DNA from: CAVSUZ01 sp963791885
GTDB lineage: Bacteria; Pseudomonadota; Alphaproteobacteria; Acetobacterales; Acetobacteraceae
Assembly (NCBI GenBank): GCA_963791885.1
Contig: CAWBUL010000005.1
Location: 1,798,001-1,862,000, forward strand
Direction of reading: 5' to 3'
Length of the DNA stretch: 64,000 nt
Part shown: piece by piece, positions 8,998-19,349 of the stretch
Layout: each line of letters opens with the position of its first letter
How positions within the stretch are numbered: the first letter of the stretch is position 1
Translations under genes and position numbers: made by a program
The notes under the pieces: generated by a model
Databases searched by the model: none
The model's input: the letters and a program-made list of their open reading frames with translations, nothing else
What the model was told of the DNA's origin: nothing

Positions 8998-9313
8998 GCG
9001 TGTAGGTCCAACCCCGACTTTGGCACGACTCGCGTGCATCCCAGTTATATCGTGGACCGACCCGGGAGAAGCTGCCGGGCGCGGCAATCCGGCATGGAGC
9101 TGTGGCCGACGCGCAACAGTGCCTTCAAGTGCTGTTGTGCGCGTCTCGCAATCCGAACTGGGTAAGCTTTACCTCCGCCCGTGAGAGCCAGCCGTACCCT
9201 TGCGTGGTCAGGATTGCCCCGGTCACGAGGCTCGTGCAATAGCGGACCGTTGCATACTTGCAGCTACTGCCAAAGGGGACTCGGCTAAGCAGGGTATTAC
9301 GAGGTCTTGCGAT
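8998..9313. other. Intergenic region between divergent ispA and ispH
   Basis: 316 bases without a convincing gene. Short open frames here lack ribosome sites and recognisable protein features. It must carry the divergent promoters for ispA-dxs and ispH-hpnH, but no clear -35/-10 pair, strong hairpin or riboswitch-like structure could be picked out by eye. Confidence 0.5.
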
Positions 9314-10249
9314 ATGTTTCGGGTGATCCTGGCCCAGCCGCGCGGCTTCTGCGCCGGCGTCGAACGGGCAATCGAGATCGTGGAGCGGGCGCTGAACAAA
9401 TTCGGGCCGCCCATCTACGTGCGTCACGAAATCGTGCACAACCGGCACGTCGTGGAGAGCCTGCAGAAGCGCGGCGCTGTGTTCGTCGATGAGCTGGACG
9501 AGGTCCCTGCGGGCGCGATGACGGTCTTTTCGGCGCATGGCGTGGCTCGACGGGTGGAGGATCTGGCGCAAGAGCGGGGATTGCCGGTGATCGACGCCAC
9601 CTGTCCGCTCGTGGCCAAGGTCCATAACGAAGGGCGGCGGTACGCCCGTCAGGGGCGGGAGATCGTGCTGATCGGCCACGCCGGCCACGCGGAGGTTGAG
9701 GGTACAATCGGACAGATCGACGGGACCGTGCACCTGGTGCAGACCGCGGCCGACGTTGAGAGGCTTGAGGTCGGCGACCCGGAGAAGCTGGCTTATATCA
9801 CGCAGACCACGCTCTCGGTCGACGATACGCGCGGGATCATCATCGCATTGAAGTCTCGTTTCCCGGCGATCGTCGGGCCGGATGTGAGGGACATCTGCTA
9901 TGCCACACAGAACCGCCAGCAGGCGGTGCGGGACTTGGCCAATCTGGTGGATATTATTCTCGTGGTGGGATCAAAAAACTCCAGCAATTCCAACCGGTTG
10001 CGAGAGATTGGTGAGGAGCTCGGCAAGCCGTCCTACCTCATCGAGGATGCGTCTGCCTTGCGGCCGGAATGGTTCGCCGACGTGCGCTCCGTTGGGCTGA
10101 CGGCAGGGGCCTCCGCGCCAGAGACGTTGGTTCAAGGCGTGCTGGAGGGGTTGCGCCGGTTCGGAGAGATTGACATCTCCACGCTCGAAGGGGTGGCAGA
10201 GGACGTGCGGTTCCGCTTCCCCGCCCAATTGGCCGACGCCGCAGCTTAG
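9314..10249 (+). CDS. ispH: 4-hydroxy-3-methylbut-2-enyl diphosphate reductase
   Basis: 311 residues. IspH performs the last MEP-pathway step, reducing HMBPP to IPP and DMAPP with a [4Fe-4S] cluster. The three cluster cysteines sit in GFCAGVERAIE, DATCPLVAKVH and DICYATQNRQQA; the substrate-binding histidines (VRHEIVHN, VFSAHGV, IGHAGHAEVEG) and SKNSSNSNRL are intact. The ATG at 9314 is the family start; the frame is open upstream but unsupported. It is followed 11 bases later by hpnH, linking isoprenoid supply to hopanoid elongation. Confidence 0.96.
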   Translation: MFRVILAQPRGFCAGVERAIEIVERALNKFGPPIYVRHEIVHNRHVVESLQKRGAVFVDELDEVPAGAMTVFSAHGVARRVEDLAQERGLPVIDATCPLVAKVHNEGRRYARQGREIVLIGHAGHAEVEGTIGQIDGTVHLVQTAADVERLEVGDPEKLAYITQTTLSVDDTRGIIIALKSRFPAIVGPDVRDICYATQNRQQAVRDLANLVDIILVVGSKNSSNSNRLREIGEELGKPSYLIEDASALRPEWFADVRSVGLTAGASAPETLVQGVLEGLRRFGEIDISTLEGVAEDVRFRFPAQLADAAA

Positions 10250-10260
10250 GGGTTCACTGG

Positions 10261-11418
10261 ATGTCCGTTCCGCTCCATCAGGCGCTTCGCGTCGGAACCT
10301 ACGTGATGAAGCAGCATCTGACGCGGCGGAAGCGCTATCCGCTGGTGCTGATGCTGGAGCCGCTGTTCCGCTGCAACCTGGCATGTGCCGGCTGCGGGAA
10401 GATCGATTATCCAGCGGAGATCCTAAACCAGCGACTGTCGGTGGCGCAGTGCCTTGAGGCGGTTGACGAGTGCGGCGCGCCGGTGGTGGTGATCGCGGGT
10501 GGCGAGCCGCTGCTGCATAAGGAGATCGACCAGGTCGTTGAAGCCGCTGTGGCGCGGAAGAAGTTCGTGATCGTGTGCACGAACGCGCTGCTGCTTGAGA
10601 AGAAGATGCACCTGTTCAAGCCGGGGCCGTATTTCACCTGGTCGGTGCATCTGGACGGCGACAAGGAAGACCACGACCGCTCGGTCTGCCAGACCGGCGT
10701 CTATGACCGGGCCGTGGAAGCCTTGCGCAAAGCGAAGACGGCCGGCTTCCGCGTGATCATCAATGCCACGCTGTTCGACAACGCCGAGCCGAAGCGGATT
10801 GCTGATTTCTTCGATGATGTGATGGAGATGGGGATCGACGGGATCAGCGTCTCCCCGGGGTACGCGTATGAGCGCGCGCCCGACCAGCAACACTTCCTCA
10901 ATCGCCGCAAGACGAAGGAGCTGTTCCGCTCGATCTTTGCGCGCGAAGGAAAAGGGCGCACGAAGCGGCGCTGGGCGTTTAACCAGTCTTCGATGTTCCT
11001 GGACTTCCTGGCGGGAAACCAGTCCTTCAAGTGCACGCCGTGGGGTAATCCTACGCGCAACTATTTCGGCTGGCAGCGGCCGTGTTACCTGCTCGGCGAA
11101 GGTTATGCCAAGACTTTCAAGGAGTTGATGGAAGACACGGACTGGGATCGGTACGGAACAGGCAATTACGAGAAATGCGCCAATTGCATGGTGCATTCCG
11201 GCTACGAGGCGACGGCTGTGACCGAGACTATCCGCAAGCCGTGGCGTGCCGCCGCACAGGCGATGCGGGGGATTCGCACGGAAGGTCCGATGGCGCCGGA
11301 GATCTCACTCGAGCATCAGCGGCCGGCCGAATATGTGTTCAGCAAGCATGTGGAGCAGGCGCTGACGCGGATTCAGGCGGAGCGGCGCGGCGAGCAGGTG
11401 GCTGACGCAGCGGATTAG
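10261..11418 (+). CDS. hpnH: Adenosylhopane synthase, radical SAM protein HpnH
   Basis: 385 residues. HpnH attaches the 5'-deoxyadenosyl radical to diploptene to give adenosylhopane, the first C35 hopanoid. The radical SAM motif is CNLACAGC (Cys38, 42, 45); GGEPLLHKEID follows at about 80, and the C-terminal part carries further cysteines in NYEKCANCMVHSGYEA, typical of the family. Start ATG at 10261 lies 11 bases after ispH, so the two form an operon. A strong 9-bp inverted repeat begins 16 bases after the stop. Confidence 0.94.
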   Translation: MSVPLHQALRVGTYVMKQHLTRRKRYPLVLMLEPLFRCNLACAGCGKIDYPAEILNQRLSVAQCLEAVDECGAPVVVIAGGEPLLHKEIDQVVEAAVARKKFVIVCTNALLLEKKMHLFKPGPYFTWSVHLDGDKEDHDRSVCQTGVYDRAVEALRKAKTAGFRVIINATLFDNAEPKRIADFFDDVMEMGIDGISVSPGYAYERAPDQQHFLNRRKTKELFRSIFAREGKGRTKRRWAFNQSSMFLDFLAGNQSFKCTPWGNPTRNYFGWQRPCYLLGEGYAKTFKELMEDTDWDRYGTGNYEKCANCMVHSGYEATAVTETIRKPWRAAAQAMRGIRTEGPMAPEISLEHQRPAEYVFSKHVEQALTRIQAERRGEQVADAAD

Positions 11419-11433
11419 CCGCGGACGCCAGTT

Positions 11434-11460
11434 TGGGCCTTCAATGATGGAGAAGGCCCA
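11434..11460. terminator. Inverted repeat at the convergent end of hpnH and the HIG1-type gene
   Basis: TGGGCCTTC and GAAGGCCCA form a perfect 9-bp stem around a 9-base loop. It lies just downstream of hpnH and contains the stop codon of the small gene on the other strand, the right place for a shared transcription end. There is no clear run of T on either side, so it may be a weak or factor-assisted terminator. Confidence 0.45.
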
Positions 11461-11632
11461 TCATAATCATAAATAGCAGCAATGCGGCGCCCTGGAGCAG
11501 AACCCTCCAGCGCATCAGCCGATTGGAGCGCATGGGGTCGCCGCCGCCACGCGCCAATCCTACAACGCCGGCCAGAAGCACCCCCACGGTGGCGAGCATC
11601 AGGAGCACGACGGGGATCAGCAGGAAGATCAT
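11441..11632 (-). CDS. HIG1-domain-like twin-transmembrane protein
   Basis: 63 residues, two membrane helices (about 2-25 and 41-61) joined by the basic turn GLARGGGDPMRSNRLMRWR. This layout, with RxNxLMRxRVxLQGxALLLF, matches bacterial twin-transmembrane proteins related to the HIG1 (hypoxia-induced) domain, which in mitochondria and some alphaproteobacteria associates with cytochrome oxidase. No oxidase genes are nearby. It diverges from the mscS-type gene, with 37 bases between the two starts. Function in this organism is unproven. Confidence 0.72.
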   Translation of the reverse strand: MIFLLIPVVLLMLATVGVLLAGVVGLARGGGDPMRSNRLMRWRVLLQGAALLLFMIMMGLLHH

Positions 11633-11669
11633 GGCGGTTCACATTGGATCGAGGCTCAGAAGATAAGCG

Positions 11670-14083
11670 ATGCTGAGCAGATTTTCACGCTTTCTGCTGG
11701 TGATCGTGCTTGTGGCCGCGGTGTGGGGCCCGATCGGGACGGCAGCGGCGGCACCGGCCGCCGTTTCAGCCGACCCTGGCCTGACCCCGGCGCAGGCCGC
11801 CGAGGCCCTGCAGGTGCTGAACGATCCGCAGAAGCGTGCCGCCGTGATGGCCACGCTGGAGGCGATCGCGAAAGCGAGCCCCGCACCCAGCTCTGCGGCG
11901 GCTGCACAAGCGGCGGCCGTACCGGCGACGGCGGAACCTGCCGCGAGCGCTCCCGCCGCACCGGCATCAGCGGGCTCGGCATCTGCGGCCCCGGGAGCGG
12001 CTGCTCCTGCGCAAAAGGTCAGCTTGGCGCCGGGCAGCCTGGGAGCTGCCGTGCTGGTGAGCGCCACCGGCTTTGTGGGACAGCTCTCCGGGGAAGCGCT
12101 GCGGGCTGCGAGTACAGTCCGCAGCATTCCCCTGTTGTGGGGGTGGATGGTGGTGATGGCCACCAACCCGGTGGCGCAGGGGCTCCTCCGTCAGGCGGCG
12201 TGGAGGGTCGCGCTGGCGGCCATATGCGGGCTGCTTTTGCAATACGCGGCCCAATTGCTGGTGCGTCACCCGATCCAGGTCCTGGAGGGACACGCCACGG
12301 GACCGGCGCCACCCAGCGGAGATGCACCGGAACTGGAGGCGGAGGACGCGCCGGCGCCGCGCCGCGTCCACCCGAAAGTCGCGGCGGCGATTCTGCTTCG
12401 TCGGTTTCCGCTGGTTCTCGCCCGATTTTTCCTCGATCTGCTCCCCGTCCTCGCCTTCGCCATCGGCGGCCATATCTTCGCGGCTACGCCGCTGGCCGGC
12501 ACCGAACAAACAAGGCTGATCGTGCTGGCGATGATCGATGCCTACGCTGTGTGCGGCGCAGTTTTCTGCTTTGTGCGGATGCTGGTCTCGCCGGAGGCGG
12601 GGCGGCTGCGCCTGCTGCAGGTTTCCGACGCGACGGCGGCGTGGGTAATGCGCTGGACTCGCCGGATCGTGCTGGTGTTCGTGTTCGGTTACACCATCGC
12701 CGAGGTGGGCGCTGTGCTGGGTATGTCCATGCCGGCGCATGACGGGCTGCTGAAGATGGCTGGCCTGGTGAACCACATCTTCCTGGCCATCATGGTGTTG
12801 CAGAAGCGCCGTGCGGTGAAGCAGCGGCTGCGCGCACCGGCGGGCGCAACCGGAGCGATGGCCCGGCTGAGAAACGCTGTAGCGCCCATCTGGCATTGGA
12901 TCGCGTTGTTCTTTCTCGCCGCACTCTGGTTCGTCTGGGCGGTGGAGATCCGCAACGGCTTCGCCAAGGTTTTGCACTTCTTCGTTGTGTTCGTGGTGGT
13001 GGCGATCGTCAGCCGGCTGGTGTTGATCGTGCTGCTGGGTTCCGCAGAGCGGCTGATGCGTCCTTCGCCGGATATGGCGGAGCGCTATCCGGGCCTGCCG
13101 GCGCGGCTGCGGATCTATCATCCCATCTTGTCGGGTGTCATCCGGGGCATTGTGTACGTGGTGGCTGGAATCCTTCTTCTCCAATTCTGGGGCTTGGATA
13201 TCATCGACTGGTTCCAGGAGAGCTTCATCGGCCTCAGGCTCGCGGCGGGACTGAGCGCGATGATAGTCACATTGCTGCTGGCGCTGCTGGTGTGGGAAGC
13301 AGCCAACGCTGCGATGGAAGCGCATCTCGTGCGGCTTTCGCGTGAGCAGCAGGTGGCGAAGTCTGCCCGCCTGCGCACTTTGATGCCGCTTCTGCGCAGC
13401 GCACTGTTGGTCGGGATCGTGGTGATCGCTGGGCTGACGGTGCTGTCGGAAGTCGGCATCAACATCGCGCCTCTGCTGGCGGGCGCCGGCATCGTGGGCG
13501 TCGCGATCGGCTTCGGTTCGCAAAAGCTGGTGCAGGACCTGATCACCGGCATCTTCCTGCTTCTGGAGAACGCGATGCAGGTGGGGGACTGGGTCACGGT
13601 GTCCGGGCTGTCGGGGACGGTCGAGAATCTGTCTGTCCGCACCATCCGGCTGCGCGCGGGTGACGGGTCGGTGCATATCATCCCGTTCAGCGCCGTGACC
13701 AGCGTGACCAACACGAACCGTGGGTTGGGCAACGCCGCGGTCAGTGTCACGGTGTCGTATGAGGAAGATCCGGATCATGTGATGGACGTGCTGCGGCAGA
13801 TCGCAGCAGAGATGCGCAAGGATCCGGATTACGCGTCGCGCATGCTGAGCGATATTCAGCTGTGGGGTGTCGATAAGGTTGACGGCGCGTCGGTCACCAT
13901 AGCGGGGCAGATCCCGTGCACTGACTCGGGACGCTGGCCGGTGCAGCGGGAGTTCAACCGGCAGGTGCGCATTCGTTTCCACGAATTGGGGATCGCCATT
14001 TTCAACCCGGTGCAGACCTATGTGGTCCCAGCCATGCGGACTCAACAACCAAGGGCGCTGCCGCCGCAGGAGAGGGCCGCCGA

Positions 14084-14087
<4 letters not shown>
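11670..14087 (+). CDS. Large MscS-family mechanosensitive channel
   Basis: 805 residues. Signal peptide (1-28, ending TAAAA), an Ala-rich periplasmic stretch, roughly ten transmembrane helices between 170 and 600, then the conserved MscS core: pore helix AGIVGVAIGFGSQKLVQDL (about 605-623), beta domain VGDWVTVSGLSGTVENLSVR with IPFSAVTSVTN, and an alpha/beta C-terminal domain. Length and topology place it with the YbdG/YnaI/MscM-type large channels, which protect against osmotic down-shock. Its stop overlaps the start of the next gene by 4 bases (ATGA). The ATG at 11670 precedes the signal peptide directly. Confidence 0.88.
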
Positions 14088-14784
<697 letters not shown>

Positions 14785-14785
<1 letters not shown>

Positions 14786-15336
14786 TGCGCATCATCGCCG
14801 GTGCCTGGCGCGGACGGCGCCTGACCGCACCGGCAGGGCAGGGGACGCGGCCGACGGCGGACAGGGTGCGCCAGGCACTGTTCGACATGATCTTGCATGC
14901 GCCATGGGGCGGACGGAGCGCGATTGAGGGCGTGCGCGTGGCCGATGTGTTTGCTGGGACGGGCGCGCTGGGGTTGGAGGCGCTTTCGCGCGGGGCGGGA
15001 TTCGTGACGTTCGTGGAGAACGATGTCGCGTCGCTGAGAGCGCTACGGGCGAATGTCGTGGCATGCGGGGCGGCTGAGCGTTCGCGCGTGCTGGCGACGG
15101 ATGCGCTGGCGTTACCGCGGGGTGAAGCGTGTGGTTTGGTGTTCCTGGACCCGCCCTATGGAGCAGGGTTGGCTGAACGGGGAATGGTGGTGCTCCGGCG
15201 GCGGGGATGGGTGGCGCCCGGCAGTTTGGTTGTGACGGAGACCGGTGCGGACGAACCGGTTCCCAGTGCGGGCGAGCCACTTGCATCGCGCGTGCATGGT
15301 GCAGCGCGGATTACGGTGTGGCGAGAAGCGCCGTGA
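14785..15336 (+). CDS. rsmD: 16S rRNA (guanine(966)-N2)-methyltransferase
   Basis: 183 residues. RsmD methylates G966 of 16S rRNA in the assembled 30S subunit. Start MRIIAGAWRGRRL, the block TRPTADRVRQALFDML-like (TRPTADRVRQALFDMIL), SAM motif VADVFAGTGALGLEALSRGA and the catalytic FLDPPYGAG (DPPY at 122-125) are all typical. The C-terminus is compact. It overlaps the preceding dioxygenase stop by one base and its last 26 bases overlap the DUF72 gene on the opposite strand. Confidence 0.93.
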
Positions 15337-16204
15337 CTCGCTGCATGAGGCCCGCGGCATCGGTTGGCGCACGCACCTTTGCGTCGTTGTCGAAATACAC
15401 GAACACGTCGCGCTTACGCGGTCGAGCAGCGGCGCCGATGCGTTCGGCGTCCGCCGGCTCCTTCCCGGCCGCCCAGGCGGTCACACGTGCCGCCCACTGG
15501 TCCAGCGCCTTATCGTCATAGCCGCTGGCATAGAGCTCCTCGGACCCGTGCAGCCGGCAGTAGATGAAGTCAGCCGTGACATCCATCAGCCGCGGCCATT
15601 CGACAGTGTCGGCGCAGACCAGCGCCACCTTGTAGGCGCGCAAAAGTTTGACGAAGGCGAGATCGCGGAAGCTCTCGTGACGGATCTCGATCGCATGGCG
15701 CAGTGGCCGCTGCGCGTCGGTCGTGGTGTGGGCGCGGCCGTTCAGCCGTGCATCGTGATGGCGTGAGAGTTTCGCCGCTGTTTCGGTGTCGTGCGGCAGC
15801 ATCGCAAGGAATGTTTCCATGCGATCCGGGTCGAATGCAAAGTTAGGCGGGAACTGCCAGAGCACCGGGCCAAGCTTCGGGCCCAGGCATAGCGGTCCGC
15901 TGGCAAGGAAATTGGCGAGCGGCGTTTCTGCGTTACGCAGTTTCAGCATGTGCGTGATGTAGCGCGGTGCCTTCACCGAGAAGACGAAGTTGTCCGGTGT
16001 GTGCGCTGCCCAGTCGGTAAAGGCCTTTGGCCGCTGCAAGCTGTAGAAAGTGCCGTTGATCTCGATCGTACGGAACCGACTGGCGGCGAATTCAAGCTCC
16101 TTCGCGCGCGGCAGACCTCGTGGATAGAACACGCCGCGCCAGGGTGGATAGGTCCAGCCCGAGATACCGATGCGGATATCGCCGTAGTGGCGTCGCGCGG
16201 TCAG
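15311..16204 (-). CDS. DUF72 family protein, probable CTG start
   Basis: About 297 residues of the DUF72 TIM-barrel-like family (function unknown). The conserved opening IRIGISGWTYPPWRGVFYP lies upstream of the first GTG (16132), so that GTG cannot be the real start. Going upstream in frame there is no ATG, GTG or TTG before a stop codon at about 16224; the only plausible start is CTG at 16204, which forms a CTGA 4-base overlap with the cupin stop, just like the ATGA overlaps elsewhere in the window. Other family blocks: FRTIEINGTFYSLQRP, GPVLWQFPPNF, HAIEIRHESFRD and YCRLHGSEELYASGY. Confidence 0.85.
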   Translation of the reverse strand: MTARRHYGDIRIGISGWTYPPWRGVFYPRGLPRAKELEFAASRFRTIEINGTFYSLQRPKAFTDWAAHTPDNFVFSVKAPRYITHMLKLRNAETPLANFLASGPLCLGPKLGPVLWQFPPNFAFDPDRMETFLAMLPHDTETAAKLSRHHDARLNGRAHTTTDAQRPLRHAIEIRHESFRDLAFVKLLRAYKVALVCADTVEWPRLMDVTADFIYCRLHGSEELYASGYDDKALDQWAARVTAWAAGKEPADAERIGAAARPRKRDVFVYFDNDAKVRAPTDAAGLMQRVTALLATP

Positions 16205-16677
16205 GGATGTTTGTGTATGGGATCAACCCAGAGGACTTCCTCGGGTTTTTCCACCGGTTCGATATCCAGGTTGACCACAACGGCTTCGTTGTCACTGCGC
16301 ACGAGCACGCATTCCAGCGGCTCATCGGTGCTGGCGTTGATCTCCTGATGCGGCACGAAGGGCGGAACGAAAATGAAGTCGCCCGGCTCGGCCTCGGCCA
16401 CGTATTCCAGATGGTCGCCCCAGCGCATCCGCGCCCGGCCGCTTACGACATAGATGACGCTTTCCAGCTCCCCGTGATGGTGGGCACCGGTCTTTGCGTT
16501 GGGATGGATCGTGACAGTGCCGGCCCATATCTTCTGCGCGCCGACGCGCGCGGCGTTGATGGCAGCGGCGCGGTTCATTCCTGGGGTTTGCGCCGTGTTC
16601 GGATCAAGCTGGCTGCCCTTGATCACGCGGACGCCGTTGTCCCGCCAGTTGTCGTGCGAATGGTCCGTCTCGGTCAT
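16201..16677 (-). CDS. Cupin-domain protein
   Basis: 158 residues. Cupin motif 1 is GAHHHGELESVIYVVSG (metal-binding His residues and Glu) and motif 2 is GDFIFVPPFVPHQEI. An N-terminal segment with NTAQTPGMNRAAAIN precedes the barrel. Single-domain cupins of this type may bind a metal and act as dioxygenases, isomerases or sensors; nothing selects among these. An in-frame ATG 6 codons earlier (16695) exists; ATG at 16677 (MTETDHSHDNW) is preferred. Upstream member of a two-gene unit with the DUF72 gene. Confidence 0.82.
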   Translation of the reverse strand: MTETDHSHDNWRDNGVRVIKGSQLDPNTAQTPGMNRAAAINAARVGAQKIWAGTVTIHPNAKTGAHHHGELESVIYVVSGRARMRWGDHLEYVAEAEPGDFIFVPPFVPHQEINASTDEPLECVLVRSDNEAVVVNLDIEPVEKPEEVLWVDPIHKHP

Positions 16678-16767
16678 GACGCCATGACATAGCATGCGAT
16701 GGGTGTGGCGCGAAGCAGCAGGCCGGGCGGCCCCGATGTTGCATGACAGGAGGCCAAGAGTTTAACT

Positions 16768-16786
16768 CGCCCGGTCTGGCCGGGCG
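16768..16786. promoter_or_regulatory. Hairpin in the leader of the peptide ABC operon
   Basis: CGCCCGG and CCGGGCG form a perfect 7-bp stem with a 5-base loop, 23 bases before the ATG of the binding-protein gene. It could be a leader structure affecting translation or the end of upstream transcription. Function is inferred only from position. Confidence 0.35.
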
Positions 16787-16809
16787 CAAAAGAGAATGGG
16801 GGTTTCGGT

Positions 16810-18406
16810 ATGAGACGACGCGCCTTTCTGCAGTCCGCCGCGGCTGCTGCGGCCAGTTTCTCCGCACCCTTGGCTGCCCCGCGCGTCGGCCGGACAGCCG
16901 ATGCGAAAGTGCTCCGCTTCATCCCGCAGGCCGACCTGGCGAACCTCGATCCGATCTGGACAACACTCTACGTGGTGCGCAACGCGTCGGTGCTGTTCTT
17001 CGATACGCTGTACGGTGTGGACAGCACGCTGACGCCGCGGCCGCAAATGTGCGCGGGCAGTGACGTGACCGCGGACGGGCTGAACTGGACATTCACGCTG
17101 CGGCCGGGATTGAAGTGGCACGACGGCGAGCCCGTCCTCGCCAAGGACTGCACCGCAAGCCTGCAGCGCTGGATGGTGCGCGACAACATGGGCCAGATGA
17201 TCAAGGCCCGCATGGCCGAGATCATGCCGACCGACGACAAGACCTTCCGGATCCGTCTGAACCAGCCTTTTCCCAAGCTGCTCTACGCGCTTGGCAAATG
17301 CGGCACGCCCTGCGCCTTCATGATGCCCGAGCGCATCGCGAAGACCGACCCGTTCAAGCAGATCAGCGAGTATGTCGGGTCGGGTCCATTCAAGTTCCGG
17401 CGTGACGAGTGGGTGCCGGGCTCCTCCGCCGTGTTCGAGAAATTTGTTGACTATCAGCCGCGCGACGAGAAGCCGGACTGGCTGTCCGGGGGCAAGCGCC
17501 TAGATTTCGATCGGGTGGAGTGGCGCGTCATCCAGGACCCCGCCACCGCGGCGGCGGCAATTCAGAACGGCGAGGTGGACTGGTGGGAGACGGCGCTGCC
17601 CGATATCGTCCCGGTGTTGCGCACCAATTCGGGCCTGACAGTCGATATCGCCGATCCCTTGGGCAATATCGGTGATCTGCGGATGAACCACCTGTATCCG
17701 CCGTTCGACAACCAGCTTGTGCGTCAGGCCGTGTTAATCGCGACCAGCCAGTCCGATTACATGCAGGCGGTTGTTGGAGCGGACACCAATCTTTGGCAGG
17801 AATTCAGCGAGCTTCTTCACGCCCGGCACTCCACTCTACACGGAGTCTGGCGGTGACAATCTGAAGCGCCACGACATCGCGGCGGCCAGCAAAATGGTGG
17901 AGCAGGCGGGGGCGAAGGGGGCGAAGGTGGTGCTGATCGCGGGGACGGATGTGCCCATCGTGAAGGCGCAGTGCGATGTGACCGCCGACACGATGCGCAA
18001 GATCGGGCTGGACGTGGATTACGTGGCGACCGACTGGGGCACCGTGGGCGCACGACGGGCGGTAAAGAAGCCGCCGGCGGAGGGTGGTTGGAACGTGTTC
18101 CATACCTGGCACGCCGGCGTTGATTGCGTGAACCCCGGTGCCCAGCCGGCTTACTACACGACGGGCGACAAGGCTTGGTTCGGTTGGCCGAAATCCGCCG
18201 ATGTGCAGTCGAATATCGACACCTGGTTTGCAGCGCCGAACCAGGAGGCCGAAAAGGAAGCTGTGCGACAGATCAACAAGGCTTCCATGGATTTCGTGAC
18301 ATTCGTTCCGACCGGGTTCTTCAAGGGCTATCAGGCCTGGCGGAACAATCTGAAGGGCGTGGTGAAGGCGCCATTCCCGGTGATATGGGGTGTGACAAAG
18401 ACCTGA
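16810..18406 (+). pseudogene. Peptide/opine-type ABC substrate-binding protein, frameshifted
   Basis: Family-5 (DppA/OppA-like) periplasmic binding protein. The first frame runs from the ATG at 16810 with a Tat-type signal (MRRRAFLQS then an Ala-rich helix) and reads GLNWTFTLRPGLKWHDGEP, VGSGPFKFRRDEWVPGS and AAAIQNGEVDWWE normally up to about 17800, then goes astray and stops at 17856. The second frame carries the continuation (SASFFTPGTPLYTESGGD onward) to 18406. Removing one base near 17798-17812 (GGAATTC) restores a single 531-residue protein. Either a true disabling insertion or an assembly error; the four downstream transporter genes are intact. Confidence 0.85.
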
Positions 18407-18407
18407 G

Positions 18408-19349
18408 ATGCTCGCCTACTCGATCCGACGCATTCTGACGACCATCCCCGTGATGCTGTTCGTTGCCTTGTTCGTGTTCAGCCTGCTCTATATCGCGCCA
18501 GGGGACCCGGCGGCGATCATCGCGGGCGACCAGGCGACGCCGGCCGATATCGCGCGCATCCGCGTGTCGCTGGGCCTGGACAGACCGTTCCTGGTGCGGT
18601 TCGGCGATTGGCTGTGGCACGTGCTGCATGGGGATTTGGGCACCTCCATCTTCACCAATCTACCGGTGACGCACATGATCGCGCAGCGGCTGGAACCGAC
18701 CATTTCGCTGATGGTGCTGACACTGATTTTGTCGATTGTGATCGCGATCCCGATGGGCGTGGTAGCGGCGTGGAAGCAGGGCTCGTGGATCGATCGGCTG
18801 GTCATGGCGCTGGCGGTGTTCGGCTTTTCCACACCGGTGTTCGTGGTGGGCTACATTCTTGCCTACATTTTCGCGCTGAAGCTCGGCTGGCTGCCCGTGC
18901 AGGGATTTACGCCGATCAGCCAGGGTCTATGGCCGTTCCTGCGCACGCTGATCCTGCCGTCGGTCGCGCTCGGCCTGATCTATATCGCGCTGATCGCGCG
19001 CATCACCCGCGCGACCATGCTCGATGTGTTGAGTCAGGACTATGTACGCACTGCACGCGCCAAAGGTGTTGGCCAGAGCGCAATCCTCTATGTGCACGCG
19101 CTGAAGAACGCGGCGGTGCCAATCGTGACGGTGATCGGCCTTGGCGTGGCGCTGCTGATCAGCGGTGCGGTGGTGACGGAGACGGTGTTCGCCATCCCCG
19201 GTCTGGGCCGGCTGACCGTGGATGCGATCCTGCAGCGCGACTACCCGGTGATCCAGGGCGTCGTGCTGATGTTTAGCTTCGCGTACGTCATCGTCAATCT
19301 GATCGTGGATCTGCTCTACACCCTGTTCGACCCGAGGATACGGTATTGA
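18408..19349 (+). CDS. ABC transporter permease, DppB/OppB type
   Basis: 313-residue inner-membrane permease with six predicted helices. Typical features: N-terminal YSIRRILTTIPVMLFVALFV, the periplasmic block IAPGDPAAIIAGDQAT and RVSLGLDRPFLVRFGDWL, and the cytoplasmic EAA-type loop DYVRTARAKGVGQSAILYVH that docks on the ATPase. It starts one base after the binding-protein stop and pairs with the next permease. Substrate class: peptides, nickel or opines, not resolvable. Confidence 0.9.
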   Translation: MLAYSIRRILTTIPVMLFVALFVFSLLYIAPGDPAAIIAGDQATPADIARIRVSLGLDRPFLVRFGDWLWHVLHGDLGTSIFTNLPVTHMIAQRLEPTISLMVLTLILSIVIAIPMGVVAAWKQGSWIDRLVMALAVFGFSTPVFVVGYILAYIFALKLGWLPVQGFTPISQGLWPFLRTLILPSVALGLIYIALIARITRATMLDVLSQDYVRTARAKGVGQSAILYVHALKNAAVPIVTVIGLGVALLISGAVVTETVFAIPGLGRLTVDAILQRDYPVIQGVVLMFSFAYVIVNLIVDLLYTLFDPRIRY

